DNA of 64,000 nucleotides, taken from contig OX377206.1 of the NCBI GenBank assembly GCA_947396885.1, positions 14,941,466 through 15,005,465 of the forward strand, read 5' to 3'. Positions within the stretch are counted from its first letter, which is position 1; each line of letters starts with the position of its first letter. The translations under genes and the position numbers were made by a program. The notes beneath the pieces were generated by a model. That model did no database searches. It saw only the letters and a program-made list of their open reading frames with translations, and was not told the origin of the DNA. The DNA comes from Heligmosomoides polygyrus polygyrus (taxonomy: Eukaryota; Nematoda; Chromadorea; Rhabditida; Heligmosomidae). This document shows, in pieces, positions 9,440-20,935 of this stretch.

Positions 9440-12400
9440 TGCAAGTGACATTGAACAACTGCTCCAAAAATTTATTGACAAATTAGAAGAGGAAACCGAT
9501 GATATTTATGGTTTACTGCTGCATTTCAAACGTGAATCTTTATGCAAGATAGAAGCAGTGACGACTGTGCACATTGCATAGTATTGTTCATTACATACAC
9601 TTAACGAGCGAATGTGACAGCTAGACGAAAATACTGGATATGACAGAGTAAAACAGACAACAATATGAGACAAGAGCTTTCTAAAAATAAGATCACAAGA
9701 ATTGGACGTGTAGGTACTGCACAATTGTAATGAGTATGAAAAATGGATTTGGAAGTTGTTTTGTTCAACCTTTGGTGTTGATAACCCGCCCTATAAATAC
9801 GGACATTTGTCGGTAACACTAACATACGCGCACACCTCTGGTGCTTGAGACCTGCAGGACAAGAGTTACTGGAGATCAAAACAAAGCCTTTAATGATTTT
9901 ATGCATCGCTAGAGGATCGCCGGATTTCATTTGACCGCTAGGCTGTTTAGGGGAAACAGTTTGTTTCTCACCGACCACAATTGACAATAGGCCAGCCAGC
10001 CCATAGCAGTTGCCCTGGCTTTAAGCCCACTAGTGAAGCCATTTTAGACTGCTTCCAAAGCGTTAATAATCCAATTCTTCCTGGGATGAAAACGCCAACA
10101 CAAACACATAGTTGCAACAGTATGTTTTACAATTGAAGCATAGTAATTTCAGTGAACAGCAAATGAATAGAACATAGAAGCAACACCAATGCCACATTGA
10201 AATGAAGTCCCTTGCCCTAGTTCTAGCCCTGACCATGCTTTAAATTAAACCACTTTGGAAGTGCCCGATAACTGTCCGATTCCTGAGTTGGCACTACCTA
10301 TGAGACTTTCCCCTAGTAAGTACTCATCCGCCCAGACAGGAAGACCCGTTTAATTGACGTAACAAGCAGCAATAGTGGATTGATGCGAACCCTAAACAAC
10401 TGCTTCGTCAGCTTTTTGAGGGCATAGGCGCCCTAAGAATTCTCCCAAAACTATTCGTTCAAATTTTACATAACAACGGTCGAAAATTTAGTCGGTTTGT
10501 GAGTCTGTGCAGCTGAACACGAATAAATGAACGTTCATAGACACGAAAAAATAAATGATCGTTAAGCCCCAGAGCTCTTAGTGCACGGAGCAACAGCACA
10601 GCTACGGCTCAACATTAACTGTCAAGGAGAGCGAGGTTCACCAGTAAGTGACTTCGGGTTCTTCGCTACACTGGCTATTCAGTTAACTGTTTGGAGAACG
10701 GGCATTCTTGTAAGAACATGTCCGACTAGGCGACCCGGTGCACACTGCCAGGGCAGAGGTGTTCGTTCCCGGTGACGAATCCACGGTGAAGCAAATAACA
10801 CGGCCGAAATGGAAGACTTGCTTGAGGTCACGATGAGTGAATAACTTCAGCACAATCTCAAAACTACGGCTATGATGACTAACTCGAGGTGGACGAAGCA
10901 GTCGATAAGTGAAGCAGTGAAGGTACAATTTCAATTGGGAAGGTCGCAGCTTACAAGGGAATCTTCCAACCTGCTGAATTCTTGTAGTAGCCGAGCTTTC
11001 TTCATCTTCTGTATCGTTGCTGGTGCCGCTTCCCAGAATCACTCAACCGCCCGACGCCGGTTCTAAAAGTGTTTCTCCACTCATTAGACAGCATTAGCAC
11101 ACCAAATTAGCACATATAGTGGGTTTAGCCAACTGGCTGCAAGGGGTGCAGCAAGGGAGGCAGCAGCCACTAAAGGCACCGACTCCCAAGCTACTTCACT
11201 TCATGTACCGTATAACATTAACTACCGATTCCGTTTGGGCTCCCTGATGGGACCGCAAAATTTTACCCAACCCAGCTGGGCAAATGTGCGATGGACACTC
11301 TGAGAATTTCCAAAAACAGAAGTAAGGGAGCGTCAGTAAAATTGTCTCACCATGTATAGTTACGAAGATTCCCGAGCACCAACAATACACCCGTGCTCGG
11401 CTGGCTCCATTTCACTGGTCCTTGTACTTCGATCTGAAATGAGTACCTAGCTTCTAGCGAAACGGAACCAGGAGATGAAAGGATTTCTCACCATTCGGCT
11501 GATGGAGAAGCCAGCAAAAATCTCGTCCCTTTCGGAAATATTTCTGAAATCAGCTCAGCTTTCCACTCTGTGTCAAACGCAATGATAGGTACGCTGAGGA
11601 AGTATAGTGTTAGGTGTTCATCTAATACTTCCAGAAACTTCTTGTATTAAGTCAAGGGCCCTTTATGGCCATAGAGAAAACAATATTGAAAATAGCGAAT
11701 GAATAAAAATTAGGTAAATGCCAGCTGCGTGTGGTTCAACAGATAGAATTCAGGCTAGAGTTACTTTATTCAAGAAACTATGATGGAGAGCTAGTACGGC
11801 AAGCCTCCAAAAAGCTTTAGTTGCTAGATAATTTTGCTCTAAATAACCTGATAGGTGATCAGGTACTTTACTATTCAGGACGCATTGAAGTCCCCTTTCC
11901 GTAGATCAAAAAAATCGAGCCAGAAAAGGATTTCAAATTTATGCCGCTCATCTCCTATTCAATAATTTCTTTTCAATATACTATCGGCTTACTGACATCC
12001 GTTTTCCTTCAATAAATAAAGCGCGTGGCGCACTCCAAAAGTGTGATTGACACCGTGACTGCTCTACAGAGGTCTTTCCTTTTAAGCTGAACTCATACCG
12101 AGCGCATCCAGAAGAAGATATGTCCAAATCCTTCCGGTATGACCGGTAACGCGTACGGTTGCGTATAGTAGTTCACATGGTCCCCTATAGATTGCAAAAT
12201 ATGAGCGGATACCACTACTTCGAAGAAGTACCGTAGCGCGCTCACCTACTTGGCAATCGTTTTCTGAGACACCAACAACGCAGAGGTGTACTTCTAACAC
12301 ATACACAGCTCTCTGCAAACGCTTCCATTAGGACAAGGCCGAAGGACACTATCGTCGACATCTAAAGCAATTCATGAACATAGAAGAGCACCCACTTGGT

Positions 12401-12960
12401 TGTAGTCCACGTTGTATTTACAACACTAAAACCGGAAAAAGGGATGAAACATATGCGCGTCGATAACCCCGAATAGCAATCAATATCGCTACCAAATCGA
12501 TATGAAACGACTGGCATATCCGGTGAAAACATGAGCACACGCTTACGCAACATGACCTAAGCTTCATCAAGAAATTTCTACCGAGAATAAATTGAGCTGC
12601 TCACCTTATCACACAACATGCCAGCATAACCAGATGAGGACCTATACGGAGTGCTTGGAAGAATCTCGTGCTTCACAGAGTGGCACGTGACACGTCTCCG
12701 AGATGCAGACACTGCTATTGTGACACATCACTGACGCACAAGGATCAGGTTTATCTGAATAAGCGTTGACCCAATAGAGTTATTCAGTAAAAAACGCTGA
12801 AGATGAACTCACTGATTTCCGATCTGCTTCTGGCGCAAGTGGTATTACATTTACACAAATAACCCGATTTTGTTGTGAGAAAATTTACGCAACCCAGCTT
12901 TTCCTAGATTGGCACGACAGCATTACAAAAAGCTTTGCCGCCGTAGGTGATAGCATCTGG
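9440..12960 (-). pseudogene. EGF-like gene family, copy A
   Basis: A multi-exon gene on the minus strand aligns exon by exon with copy B (55,718-59,034). Reading 3-prime to 5-prime on the plus strand: a first EGF-like exon near 12,760-12,605 (PDPCASVMCHNS, CISETCHVPLCE, SSGYAGMLCDK) ends at a GTGAGC donor. A linker exon (DMPVVSYRFGSDIDC) is near 12,520-12,430. A second EGF-like exon (VDDSVLRPCPNGSVCREL) follows TTTAG near 12,357. An EGF-like GHTGRI piece is near 12,130. Later exons end at donors near 11,487 and 11,348, and an exon near 11,300-11,205 reads toward NVIRYMK. In-frame stops (for example after GKLS in the FQKYF exon) mark decay. Conserved splice sites show a spliced ancestor. The protein would be a secreted or cell-surface EGF-repeat protein. 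I cannot name it. Confidence 0.55.
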
Positions 12961-12990
12961 GCCTGAAATATAGATTATAGCACATACTCT

Positions 12991-12993
<3 letters not shown>

Positions 12994-13037
<44 letters not shown>
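12994..13037. repeat. (TA)n microsatellite
   Basis: About 22 uninterrupted TA dinucleotides lie just upstream of the EGF-like copy A. Confidence 0.95.
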
Positions 13038-13040
<3 letters not shown>

Positions 13041-13099
13041 GCTTTTTTCAGCAGGTGACAGCTCTGTGGAGGATGTAAACAAAGGAATGAGGAACTGTA

Positions 13100-14720
13100 A
13101 ATTGGAGCAGAAATATTATGGCTTATTAATGAAACTATCAATTGCACAATGCGCGCCGTGCACTCGAAATTAACCGTACACATTACGTTTACAAGGTAAT
13201 CTACAATTACCATTACCGTTGTTACTACATGGGTTTGTCCTTTTGAATGAACCAAGTCAATCGATGACCTATAAAATTCATCGACCGACAACCGAAACGA
13301 TAAGCGGCCGTGTGCTGGCTGACTATTTTGGTTAGCCGCAACTTGAAGGATATGGCTACGACACACCACGATGAAGATCATGGCTTAACCCTTTTTCTGC
13401 TGCAATGACTTACCCAAGGAGGTCCACTTGTGTGCATTTGTGTAAAATTAACCACTCCGCTCCTGATTTTAGGATCCCTCTGCTAAATCTAGTTTGCGAC
13501 ATCTATGCAGTACGTAAAAAAAGTTACGGCTAGCTGTGTTAGAGGAAACTGCTGCGGTCATTTATCTAATATTGAGTTGAACAGCAACGTGAAAACATAC
13601 CTTGCAACTGACAATGCTTCAAAAATGTAATCCACTCGCCCAGTACAAGGATAAAGAGTGCAATATCCACCTGAAGTAAAGCTATTTAAAGCAAGTACTC
13701 AACATCCAAGGAGAACCAGAACAACTCACTGAACGTTCTATAAACAGGACTCACTTGTACAGAGGAAACCTTTTTGCACTTTGTTACACCCATCGGCAGA
13801 AGTTCGGTGAACTTCTCGTAAAAATCCGCGTTTTCCAATACGTCATCTGATGCAAAGCATCCTACCATGATACGGTTCGTTACTGGAACGACTTAACACT
13901 CTCAGCTACACGCAGTGCCAGTAATCTGATTCTTTATGAGCTTCCGTACTTGTTATGCTATGCACCTCATTAGTATGAAAACCATTGGCATCGATTAGGC
14001 GGCGCAAAAGATCGATATCTCCCGTCCTTGTAATGCCGCGCCATGCTTCTACCCAATTTCGCTTAAAAAGGCACTTAAAAGAACAAAAACCTACCCCAAA
14101 CGCGATTTGAGCTCCACAATTCTCGCGCTGGCAAAATGCCAGACAGCTGCAAAGAAAATTCCGCTCCGCTCAAAGATCACCTTGCACCGTTGAGACAAGC
14201 TGCTGTAAGGCATGCATCCTTGACTGAAAACCACAGTTGAAATTCCAAACACCATTGAACTAAATACCGTCTCACCATCAAGGCTCATATTGACACCGTG
14301 AAACAATTTTGCCTTGGGTAAGGGCACATTTAGCTAACGCCTCCGATCCACGTACATGTACCGTCTATTTAGACAAGGTGCCTTCGCGAAAGAAGAGGAC
14401 AATTCTGAAAGTAGCTGTAATTATCGTTCCACTTAACGGCGTCGAAACCCGTGAGAAAGAAATACCGATCTCATTGACCGAGTGAGCAACGACCATGAAT
14501 CCAACAATCGCCCGATGCAACTGCCAGAGTTCGCAGGCGGAACGAGGTTTGTCCTTTCTCGGGCGTCTATGTTCTCCTAACCGATAATGGCTTCTTAAGC
14601 GACAGGAGCGACAGGAAGGACATGTCATACAGGCGTCGTCAGAGGGTCGGGCAACTAGTACCTGGTGCGCAGCTAGTTGATTCGCAGCAGTTTTGCTTTC
14701 TTCCACAACGAATTTCCCTT
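13100..14720 (-). other. Candidate minus-strand exons upstream of copy A
   Basis: Several minus-strand frames look coding but cannot be joined with certainty. One from an ATG at 13,379-13,381 reads through FRLSVDEFY toward TTVMVIVDYLVNV. One from an ATG at 13,866-13,868 reads MVGCFASDDVLENADFYEKF, continues through TELLPMGVTKCK and ends at a GTGAGT donor near 13,756. One at 14,327-14,091 reads AKLFHGVNMSLDGETVF; one near 14,640-14,560 reads CMTCPSCRSCRLRSHY (Cys-rich). They could be 5-prime exons of copy A or of a separate broken gene. I do not recognise a domain. Confidence 0.3.
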
Positions 14721-14739
14721 TATTCGCTGTTGACGGTCC

Positions 14740-15700
14740 TTTTTACAACGCGTGTGTTCCCTTTAGTAACGGCGTAAACAAATGGAGCTGGAGCACGACC
14801 GACGAGTAGAAAACGTAACGACGCTCCTCCTTCTTTGAACCCAGCAGAGACAAGTAGACGGTCCCCGCTGGGCGACGCTCCCGTCTCCTAGGTGTGTGTT
14901 GAGGAGGATCGCTCCTCCTTGTTGAATAAGTCATCGAAGTAGTTGTAAATTACTTCGTAGTCGCCATCTCCAACGGCGATTGTTGGAGATGGAGACTATG
15001 AAGCTATTTACAACTACTTTTCTATCTTGCTCTACTGGACTATGGGAGTCCAAAAGAGAAACATAAGACGCATGTACACTCCGCAGCGAAGTGCGGCAGC
15101 CACGCTAAGGCTCTTGGTATACTCCCCCTTCGCGCCGGCAATGGGTCGCGGCGCGGCGGGAGCTGGCCTCCGCCCACATACGTGTGCCAGCTGCCAGCCG
15201 TGACCTCTTCCAGGCGGGCGGCGCTCCCGTCTCCTAGGCGTGTGCTGAGGAGGATCGTTCCCTTGTTGAACAAATCGTCGAAGTAGTTGTAAATATCGTC
15301 ATATTCCCCATGTTTAACGACGATATCGATATTCAACGGCGATGGATGGAGTCCAGGAAAAATAGATAGACCGGCTCCTGGCGGACAGCTCTCTTCTCCT
15401 AGGCGTCTGATGAGGACATCCTTCCTCCTTGTTGGAATCGAGGAAAGACAGGAATGCTTCCTCGTGGCGGAGCGCGCTTTCTAGGCGTGTGTTGAGGAGC
15501 TGCTCCATTCTTGAATCCCGGCTACATACAGAGACCATCTCGACGAGTGCAGCCGGATGCTTCGCGGTAGATCCATATTCGACCGTGTTCTCTTGTCCTT
15601 CATACATGGTACAAGTCGTTGTAGCTCCGCTCTCCAAGGGGTGTGCTGCCGTTTGTAACGGGGTCTCTTTGAAATACTTGAAGAGCACAACGTGGGATTT
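14740..15700 (-). repeat. Diverged tandem, coding-like repeat array
   Basis: A unit containing CTCCCGTCTCCTAGG, TGTGTTGAGGAGGATCG, CCTTGTTGAA and CGAAGTAGTTGTAAAT recurs near 14,870, 15,225 and, shorter, near 15,395 and 15,480. On the minus strand several units translate to related strings around YNYFDDLFNK and HTPRRRE, in changing frames. Unit spacing is roughly 350 bp between the first two and less afterwards. At 14,936-15,023 the repeat is followed by its own inverted copy (arms of about 38 bp). It may be a decayed internally repetitive exon or a satellite-like array. Confidence 0.45.
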
Positions 15701-15749
15701 GTCGAGTGACTAGCTTCGACGGAGCCCTTGATTTTGGAAATCATTGTGC

Positions 15750-17090
15750 GAGCAGGTTGACCAAGGAAGTCATCACCGGTCGGCGCAGTAGTTCTCCTCG
15801 ATTTGAACCCTGTCAGAATGGCCTGCGACCTTTCTTCCGCCGCCTTGGCAGGTTCCTGAAATAAAGATTCTTTCCACTGGGCTAGAATTTCTGGCAGAGC
15901 TGGTTAGGTATACCACAATCGCTCCTACCGTGTTACCATTAAGCATTACGTGCAGTTGTGGCCAACAAGAAGGTTACCCATAGGCTAAGAAAGGCGAATG
16001 TTCTTAAATGAACAATCACACTGGGCATACCATTGTGGGACGTTATCAATGGAGCACCTCAAATGTGATTACCCGGCAGTCAATTCGAGCTTTACTATTG
16101 TGATATTCATTTAAGAAGGCTCCAAGCTTTCCAGCAGTGAATAACATTGATGGGGAAAATCAACGAAAGAAGACTAACAGAGGTATATACAGGGCAAAAA
16201 GTCAAGCTCTGTTCCTTACAAACGTCGATGTTCGCACATGCCCTGAAAATGGGCATTTTGAGTTTTTGTGCATTAATTCTGTTTTATAATCTTGTATTTA
16301 CAATTAATTCATTCTTCCGAATCGATTCCATTTTTGGCTCATCTTCAATTTTAGGTACGAGAGCTGCTAAGATGACGATTGTGCCGGCGAAGTAGATTTG
16401 CAAGGGAGCGTTGCGAATCCAAGCTTGTATAGCGATCTTTTTTCGATTGGGCCTCCACATGCAATACGGATTGCGAGAGAAAATTCCCAAACCGCGCTGC
16501 GTCTGTTTCGGTGCGAGAAAATGCCCGCAGCCCGGGGAGAAAATGTCCGCGACTCCTGAGCGGTTGCGTGATCAAACCCGTTTCACAAAATAAACAGTAG
16601 TCATATGAACAAGGATACGGTATCCTCTCATTTCGTCATGGACAGGGTCTGTGAAGGGCTCGGCAACTGAAGTTGTGGGAATAACCTCATCCGCATTCTC
16701 GAAAATAGCAATGTGGTTATTTTTATCACTTAAAGTGCACGAAAAGCCCACCAGCAGAGCTTAGCTCTTCTCAAAAAGGGTGCACATCTATTGCTATATT
16801 TCCACTTGATTGCATGATTGAGGGCAGTGCGTATTGTGTTAATGTGACGTTGTAATCATGCATTTTAGTTAAGAGGGAATTACTTCATAACAAGATCTTC
16901 TTCGTAGTCATTACTGTCAGCACAACAGCTCCGCTAAAGTTTCTATGAAATGCAATGTAGTCAAGAACTGTTGCTAGGGAGCGATACACCTACATCTACA
17001 TCAATCTCTGCTCGAATGCAATTAGTACAAGCCTTTGGTAGACCAGAACACCGTGAGAGAGTAAAAATTGCATGCACCGTCCATTAAAAA
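15750..17090. other. No supported gene
   Basis: A short plus-strand frame from an ATG at 16,150 contains a hydrophobic stretch (MGILSFCALILFYNLVF) and ends at 16,393-16,395, but it overlaps an acceptor-like TTTTAG and has no support. Nothing else stands out. Confidence 0.3.
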
Positions 17091-17094
17091 TATC

Positions 17095-17385
17095 GTGAAA
17101 GGATAAAGGACGGCGTTACTCAATCCCTTTCGGGACGCGCCACGCATTCTACTTCTACGGGATGTGGTGAAGGCGACTTGAATTCCATTTGGCCATACAA
17201 TGACTTGCGGTGGCCAGCCGATGAGCAAGTCAGCGCTCTATCCTTCCAAATCAAGTCTGGTACCAATTCAACGACCCCGGAGGGATGGAAGGCTTGGTTG
17301 GCCTGGGCGGGAAATCCGAACCAGGAACCTGGTATCGAATGCACGCGACAGCCGGCGTCTCCTCCGACTGCGCTACACGCGCCCA
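17095..17385 (-). mobile_element. tRNA-derived SINE-like element
   Basis: The minus strand begins at about 17,385 with GGGCGCGTGTAGCGCAGTCGG (A-box-like TAGCGCAGTCGG). GGTTCGGATTT (B-box-like) follows about 50 bases later, then CCCGCCCA, which can pair with the first bases. A tail of about 200 bp follows. Parts of the tail recur at 31,528-31,640 (CGGATGTGCCACACTTTCTT and neighbours) and, more weakly, near 37,540-37,640, so it is dispersed. The head-plus-body layout fits a tRNA-derived SINE. It could also encode part of a repeated peptide frame, which I consider a by-product. Confidence 0.5.
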
Positions 17386-17597
17386 CAAATATCGTTACTG
17401 CGTTTTAAACCGGTAAATCGTTAACCTTTAAACGCAAACCCCTGGTCGCAACGTACAAGCAGTAGATCACAGGACTGTTCATAGTTCTCAATGGGAGCGA
17501 TTGAGTCACTCGGGTAAAAGATACGAATCGATTAATGATGGTCGATCGCCAGGCAAAGGGCGGTAAGTATTGTTCGGACGGAAATCGGATGCTCCTA

Positions 17598-17861
17598 TCG
17601 CTTCGGACGCGGGCCATAATCAGGCCTATGTTTGCCATTCATAATTTCAGGAGTTCTGTTACACCCTAAGATGATGCTCGAGAAGCTATTCGCTTTCGTC
17701 GGGTAGGTAGCAATATCCAAATCTTTGGACCATTTTTGCCTTCGAAAACGTCTATGTTTGTGCTGTGCATCGAAATTGTACACCACGCAACCAACCACAT
17801 AGGCGCAAAGACATAGGACATCTAACAAGGAAATCATGGTGAGATTTTGCGATGCCATTTT
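17598..17861 (-). CDS. Small candidate secreted/membrane protein, unknown
   Basis: From the ATG at 17,859-17,861, 87 codons read MASQNLTMISLLDVLCLCAY, then a hydrophobic VVGCVVY, then basic HKHRRFRRQKW, and end in PDYGPRPKR before TAG. The N-terminus could be a signal peptide or anchor, and the charged clusters resemble processing sites. No family is recognised. The first codons lie inside an inverted-repeat arm shared with 18,780-18,855 and 52,560-52,620, whose start-codon region diverges right after the shared part. The frame may therefore be accidental, or a gene invaded at its 5-prime end. Confidence 0.25.
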
Positions 17862-18855
17862 GGCAAGATGTAGGGCTCTGTGAGTGGAGTCCAGAACCAC
17901 AGTTAGTTTTTGCTGAACGCTTCTTTAAAGACCTGAAAAGAAGGTCTGAAGGCGTGCGCGCAACTATTACCAGCCCCTACGACACCCAACCAGATATGCC
18001 TCAGTGGTGCAGCCGGTAACACTGTTGACTCATGGGCGCACACCGGCGGGCCTTTTAGTTGGAGTCCAAGTGCTGCCATTATTTTCGCACTTATTAGTTT
18101 GTTGTTATTATACATTCTTGTGATCACAGGAGTCAATTTTAGACCACCAATGCTTACAACAAACCAAGGCTCTCTATTTGCGCCTTCATATGTGCGAGTT
18201 TTTGAACTATGCATATCTGTACCATATCACTTCTCTGCAAATAAAAAGTCTTATACATTATTAAAGTAAAAACCTTATATTTATTATTTCCCTTCCAGTC
18301 AACAGCTATGGGTACAAAACTATGAAACAAGCAAAACACAAGCGCTTGTCACGCCAGCAGCATCTTACAAAAGCCAGTGAGGAATAATCTTCTAAATGGC
18401 TCCATTCCTTCTCTAAGGAATTACCACTTCTTCTTTGTTGAACGCGTAATCTGTGGGTGTAGAAAAGGGTCCTAGGCGAACATCGACGTAATATGAAGGC
18501 GCAAATAGAGAGCATTGATTTGTTGCATGCATTCGTCGTCTAAAATTGACTCCTGTGATCATAAGAAAGTGTAATAACAACAAACTAATACGTGCGAAGA
18601 AAGTGGCAGCACTCGGACTCCAACTGAAAAGCCCGCCGGTGTGCTCCTATGAGGCGGCAGTGTTAACGGCTGCGTCACTGATGCACGTCTCGTTGGGTGT
18701 CGTAGGGGCTGATAATAGTTGCGCACACGCTTTCAGACCTCCTTTTCAGGTCTTTAAAGAAGAGATCAGCAAAAACTAACTGTGGTTCTGAACTCCACTC
18801 ACAGAGCCCTACATTCTGCCAAAATAGCATCGCAAAAGCTCACCATGAGTTGGGA
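17830..18855. mobile_element. Inverted-repeat element with conserved centre
   Basis: The left arm (about 17,830-18,155) and the right arm (about 18,530-18,855) are inverted copies of roughly 325 bp. They share TGATCACAGGAGTCAATTTT / AAAATTGACTCCTGTGATCA near the inner ends and TGTAGGGCTCTGTGAGTGGA / its complement near the outer ends. The spacer of about 370 bp contains a segment, 18,306-18,480, also found at the centre of the large palindrome at 49.97-54.38 kb. The family is evidently mobile or duplicated as a unit. No transposase is recognised and no target duplication was identified. Confidence 0.65.
18306..18480 (-). pseudogene. Conserved Cys-rich coding fragment (copy 1)
   Basis: On the minus strand the segment starts GPFSTPTDYAFNKEE and, after a frame change and stops, continues SLAFVRCCWRDKRLCF then ACF. 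Its counterpart at 51,960-52,110 is uninterrupted and reads GPFSTPTDYAFNEEELV and SLAFIRCCWCDKRLCFKCF. Conservation at the protein level in two different inverted-repeat elements suggests descent from a real exon. The C-x2-C-x5-C-x2-C spacing of the intact copy could bind zinc, as in the C-terminal cysteine cluster of some transposases. That comparison is inference. Confidence 0.4.
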
Positions 18856-19099
18856 ACCTTTCCTTATAAGAAACTCCGAGATTTTGTCTCAGTTTGTTAG
18901 GCACCTGCGCCAAGCCTGTTGATCGCGTGCGGTTGCATACGACAGTTCGATTGATCACCTCGCCCGGTCACATACGCCTTAAAGGTTATTAAATATCAGT
19001 CATAAAACTATTTCAAAACATAATCGTAGCCTGCTCATTTATGTGGAGAAATTACTTTTTTCAGAGGACTAACAATGCAAGTGCACTAGTAATCCATAC

Positions 19100-20610
19100 A
19101 AAGGCCTTCGCAAACACCTCTTTGGGCACGGTGGAGGGTTCCATCGTCAATACCTAAAGCACATGCCGGAGCTTATCTTGCATACGCAGTCAATGTCGCC
19201 AGAATATCGATATGGCGCAAGAGGTATGTCAGTTGGAAACATATGCATGTTCGTATACAACAGCACCTTTTTTTTAATAGAAAATTTCCCACCCACTGAA
19301 TGGCTCGAGCAGCTTGTCTTCACAGTATGTGTGCACGTACAAGCACTGCCTGGTAACCAAATAGTCACGTTTATCACTGAGTGAAACATTCCATTAACAC
19401 ATTTGTTCATATATCCACATGAGTCCACACCTGACACAACCAGATCCACTGTGTTACAAGTCACCGTGCCAATAAAGTGTTCATGGGTACTATTTAAAAC
19501 AGGAGTGGATAGCTGTACACACCATTACGAGGGTATATCCACACAAGCGTGCACTCCGGCTCATCACAACAATCGACTGACAACACTAAGGCCTAAGGTA
19601 CAATCTCGCGGGAGTGTACGTGGACGGGCACGAATCGTGCCGGGACCCTACACATGGCTATTTGTCGCCGCGGACGTGTTGCACACTGCGAAAAGAGGCC
19701 AGGTGTACGGTCCAAGCACGAGTCGTGCCCGTCCGCGGACTCTCTCACGTGAGTACACCTTAGGCTTATTCCTAAGATCAGTAAAATGTTACACTCACAA
19801 AGCGTCCCGCAATACTCACCACTAAACATACACATGTCCCGAGGAAGGTGTCCGAGAGCAACAGCCGCCCATATTCCGACGCTCACCAACGCACAAGGAT
19901 CAGGTTTAGCTGAACAAATATAGTAAAAGTAAAGGTGACAAAAAATCCCTCACAAGGACTCACTGGCTTCTCAAACGGTTTCGATGTATGTGGGGTCAAA
20001 TCTAGACATGTACCGTTTGTGTAAAATATCGGAATTACACAAGACTCCGCGTTACCGGAGGCGTCGTACTCCGTGTCTGAAATATGAATTTCGAGAGCAC
20101 ACCTGACGATATGAAATACAGCTTTAATAAGCTAAACATAACATATGACTATCTAGACCACTTCTCCAAGATGAGGGTACTGACGAGGAAGGTCAACGAA
20201 GTGACCGTGAAGATTCACAAAGCGACCTGTTTGTATTTGTTTATTACATGCACCAAACAGTAAATGTGAGAATAAAACAAGAACATCACAAAGCATCGCA
20301 AGAACAGACAACATAAAGCAAAAAGAAAGGAATAAAGAACGAAGTGGGTAAACTGGACTCACAGATACTGGATCGAAAGATTTTGCCGTTTTGTTCAACC
20401 TCTGGTATTCAGACCCCAACCTGTGAGTGAACAAGTTTGCCCGAACTGCAGTCTTGACTCCAGGTAGCACTAGTTTTCGCGTGGCTGCTCTAGTGCTTGA
20501 GATGTGCAGGACAAAGAAAGCATTACTGGAGATCTCTACCGAGCCTCTAATGATCCTATGAACCATCAACAGGTCGTTCCTCTTTCTTCTGACATACATG
20601 GTATCGTAGG
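19100..20610 (-). pseudogene. EGF-like gene family, copy D (rearranged)
   Basis: Exons homologous to copies A and B occur on the minus strand. At 20,600-20,363 one reads HRIIRGSVEISSN, ATRKLVLPGVK, EYQRLNKTAKSFDPVSV and ends at a GTGAGT donor; this is a tail-type exon. At about 19,905-19,780 an EGF-like exon reads PDPCALVSVG, then MCMFSGEYCGTLCE. At 19,250-19,165 is the linker exon (FPTDIPLAPYRYSGDIDC), followed after TTTAG at about 19,155 by a second EGF-like exon (GIDDGTLHRAQRGVCEGL). In copy A the tail exon lies at the 3-prime end of the gene; here it lies upstream of the EGF exon, so the locus is rearranged or contains two partial copies. Confidence 0.5.
19606..19757. repeat. Inverted repeat with palindromic arms
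   Basis: GGACGGGCACGAATCGTGC at about 19,621-19,639 is inverted at about 19,718-19,736 with one mismatch. Each arm is itself palindromic around CACGA-TCGTG. It may be a small MITE; the flanking ACGT/GTAC sequences also pair loosely. Confidence 0.5.
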
Positions 20611-20865
20611 GCGTTATCTGAGAAACACTGCAGCTGCTTCCAAATTTTCTGCGGAGCTCTGTGTAGGTCAAAAATGAAAAAACTGTGCGCTTCAGTACGG
20701 GATGACAATGCAAAACTGACGCCTGGAATATTCTTATCGTGCTCAGAAATAATACTGCAGAAGTTTTGGAGCTTCACTCATTGGTAGAATGTGGGATTTG
20801 ACAAATTCCTAATGAAAGCGAAGAGACACATTCACGGGAAGCATCCTTCAGGAGCGATCATGTAG

Positions 20866-20935
20866 CCGAGTGAATAGCACGGCCGACTTGCAGGAGAATG
20901 ACCAAGGGATCGATCCCTAAGGGATGGTTCGTGCA
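20866..20935 (+). repeat. tRNA-like (SINE-type) unit
   Basis: TGTAGCCGAGTGAATAGCAC matches an A box in a class-II-like (Leu/Ser-type) D-arm, and GGGATCGATCCCT matches a B box about 38 bases on. No pairing acceptor stem is present, so it is a derived repeat or a tRNA pseudogene. Confidence 0.45.

Noticed and set aside
9440..12960. Astacin-type metalloprotease gene (EGF-containing hookworm family)
   Set aside because: No HExxH zinc-binding signature was seen in any frame of the EGF-like copies.
12923..13040. Ile-Tyr-rich C-terminus of a minus-strand frame
   Set aside because: It is read-through of the (TA)n microsatellite; only the part upstream was kept as a weak exon candidate.
17290..17385. 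Functional tRNA gene
   Set aside because: Box-like motifs are present, but the T-arm and anticodon arm do not pair; a SINE head fits better.
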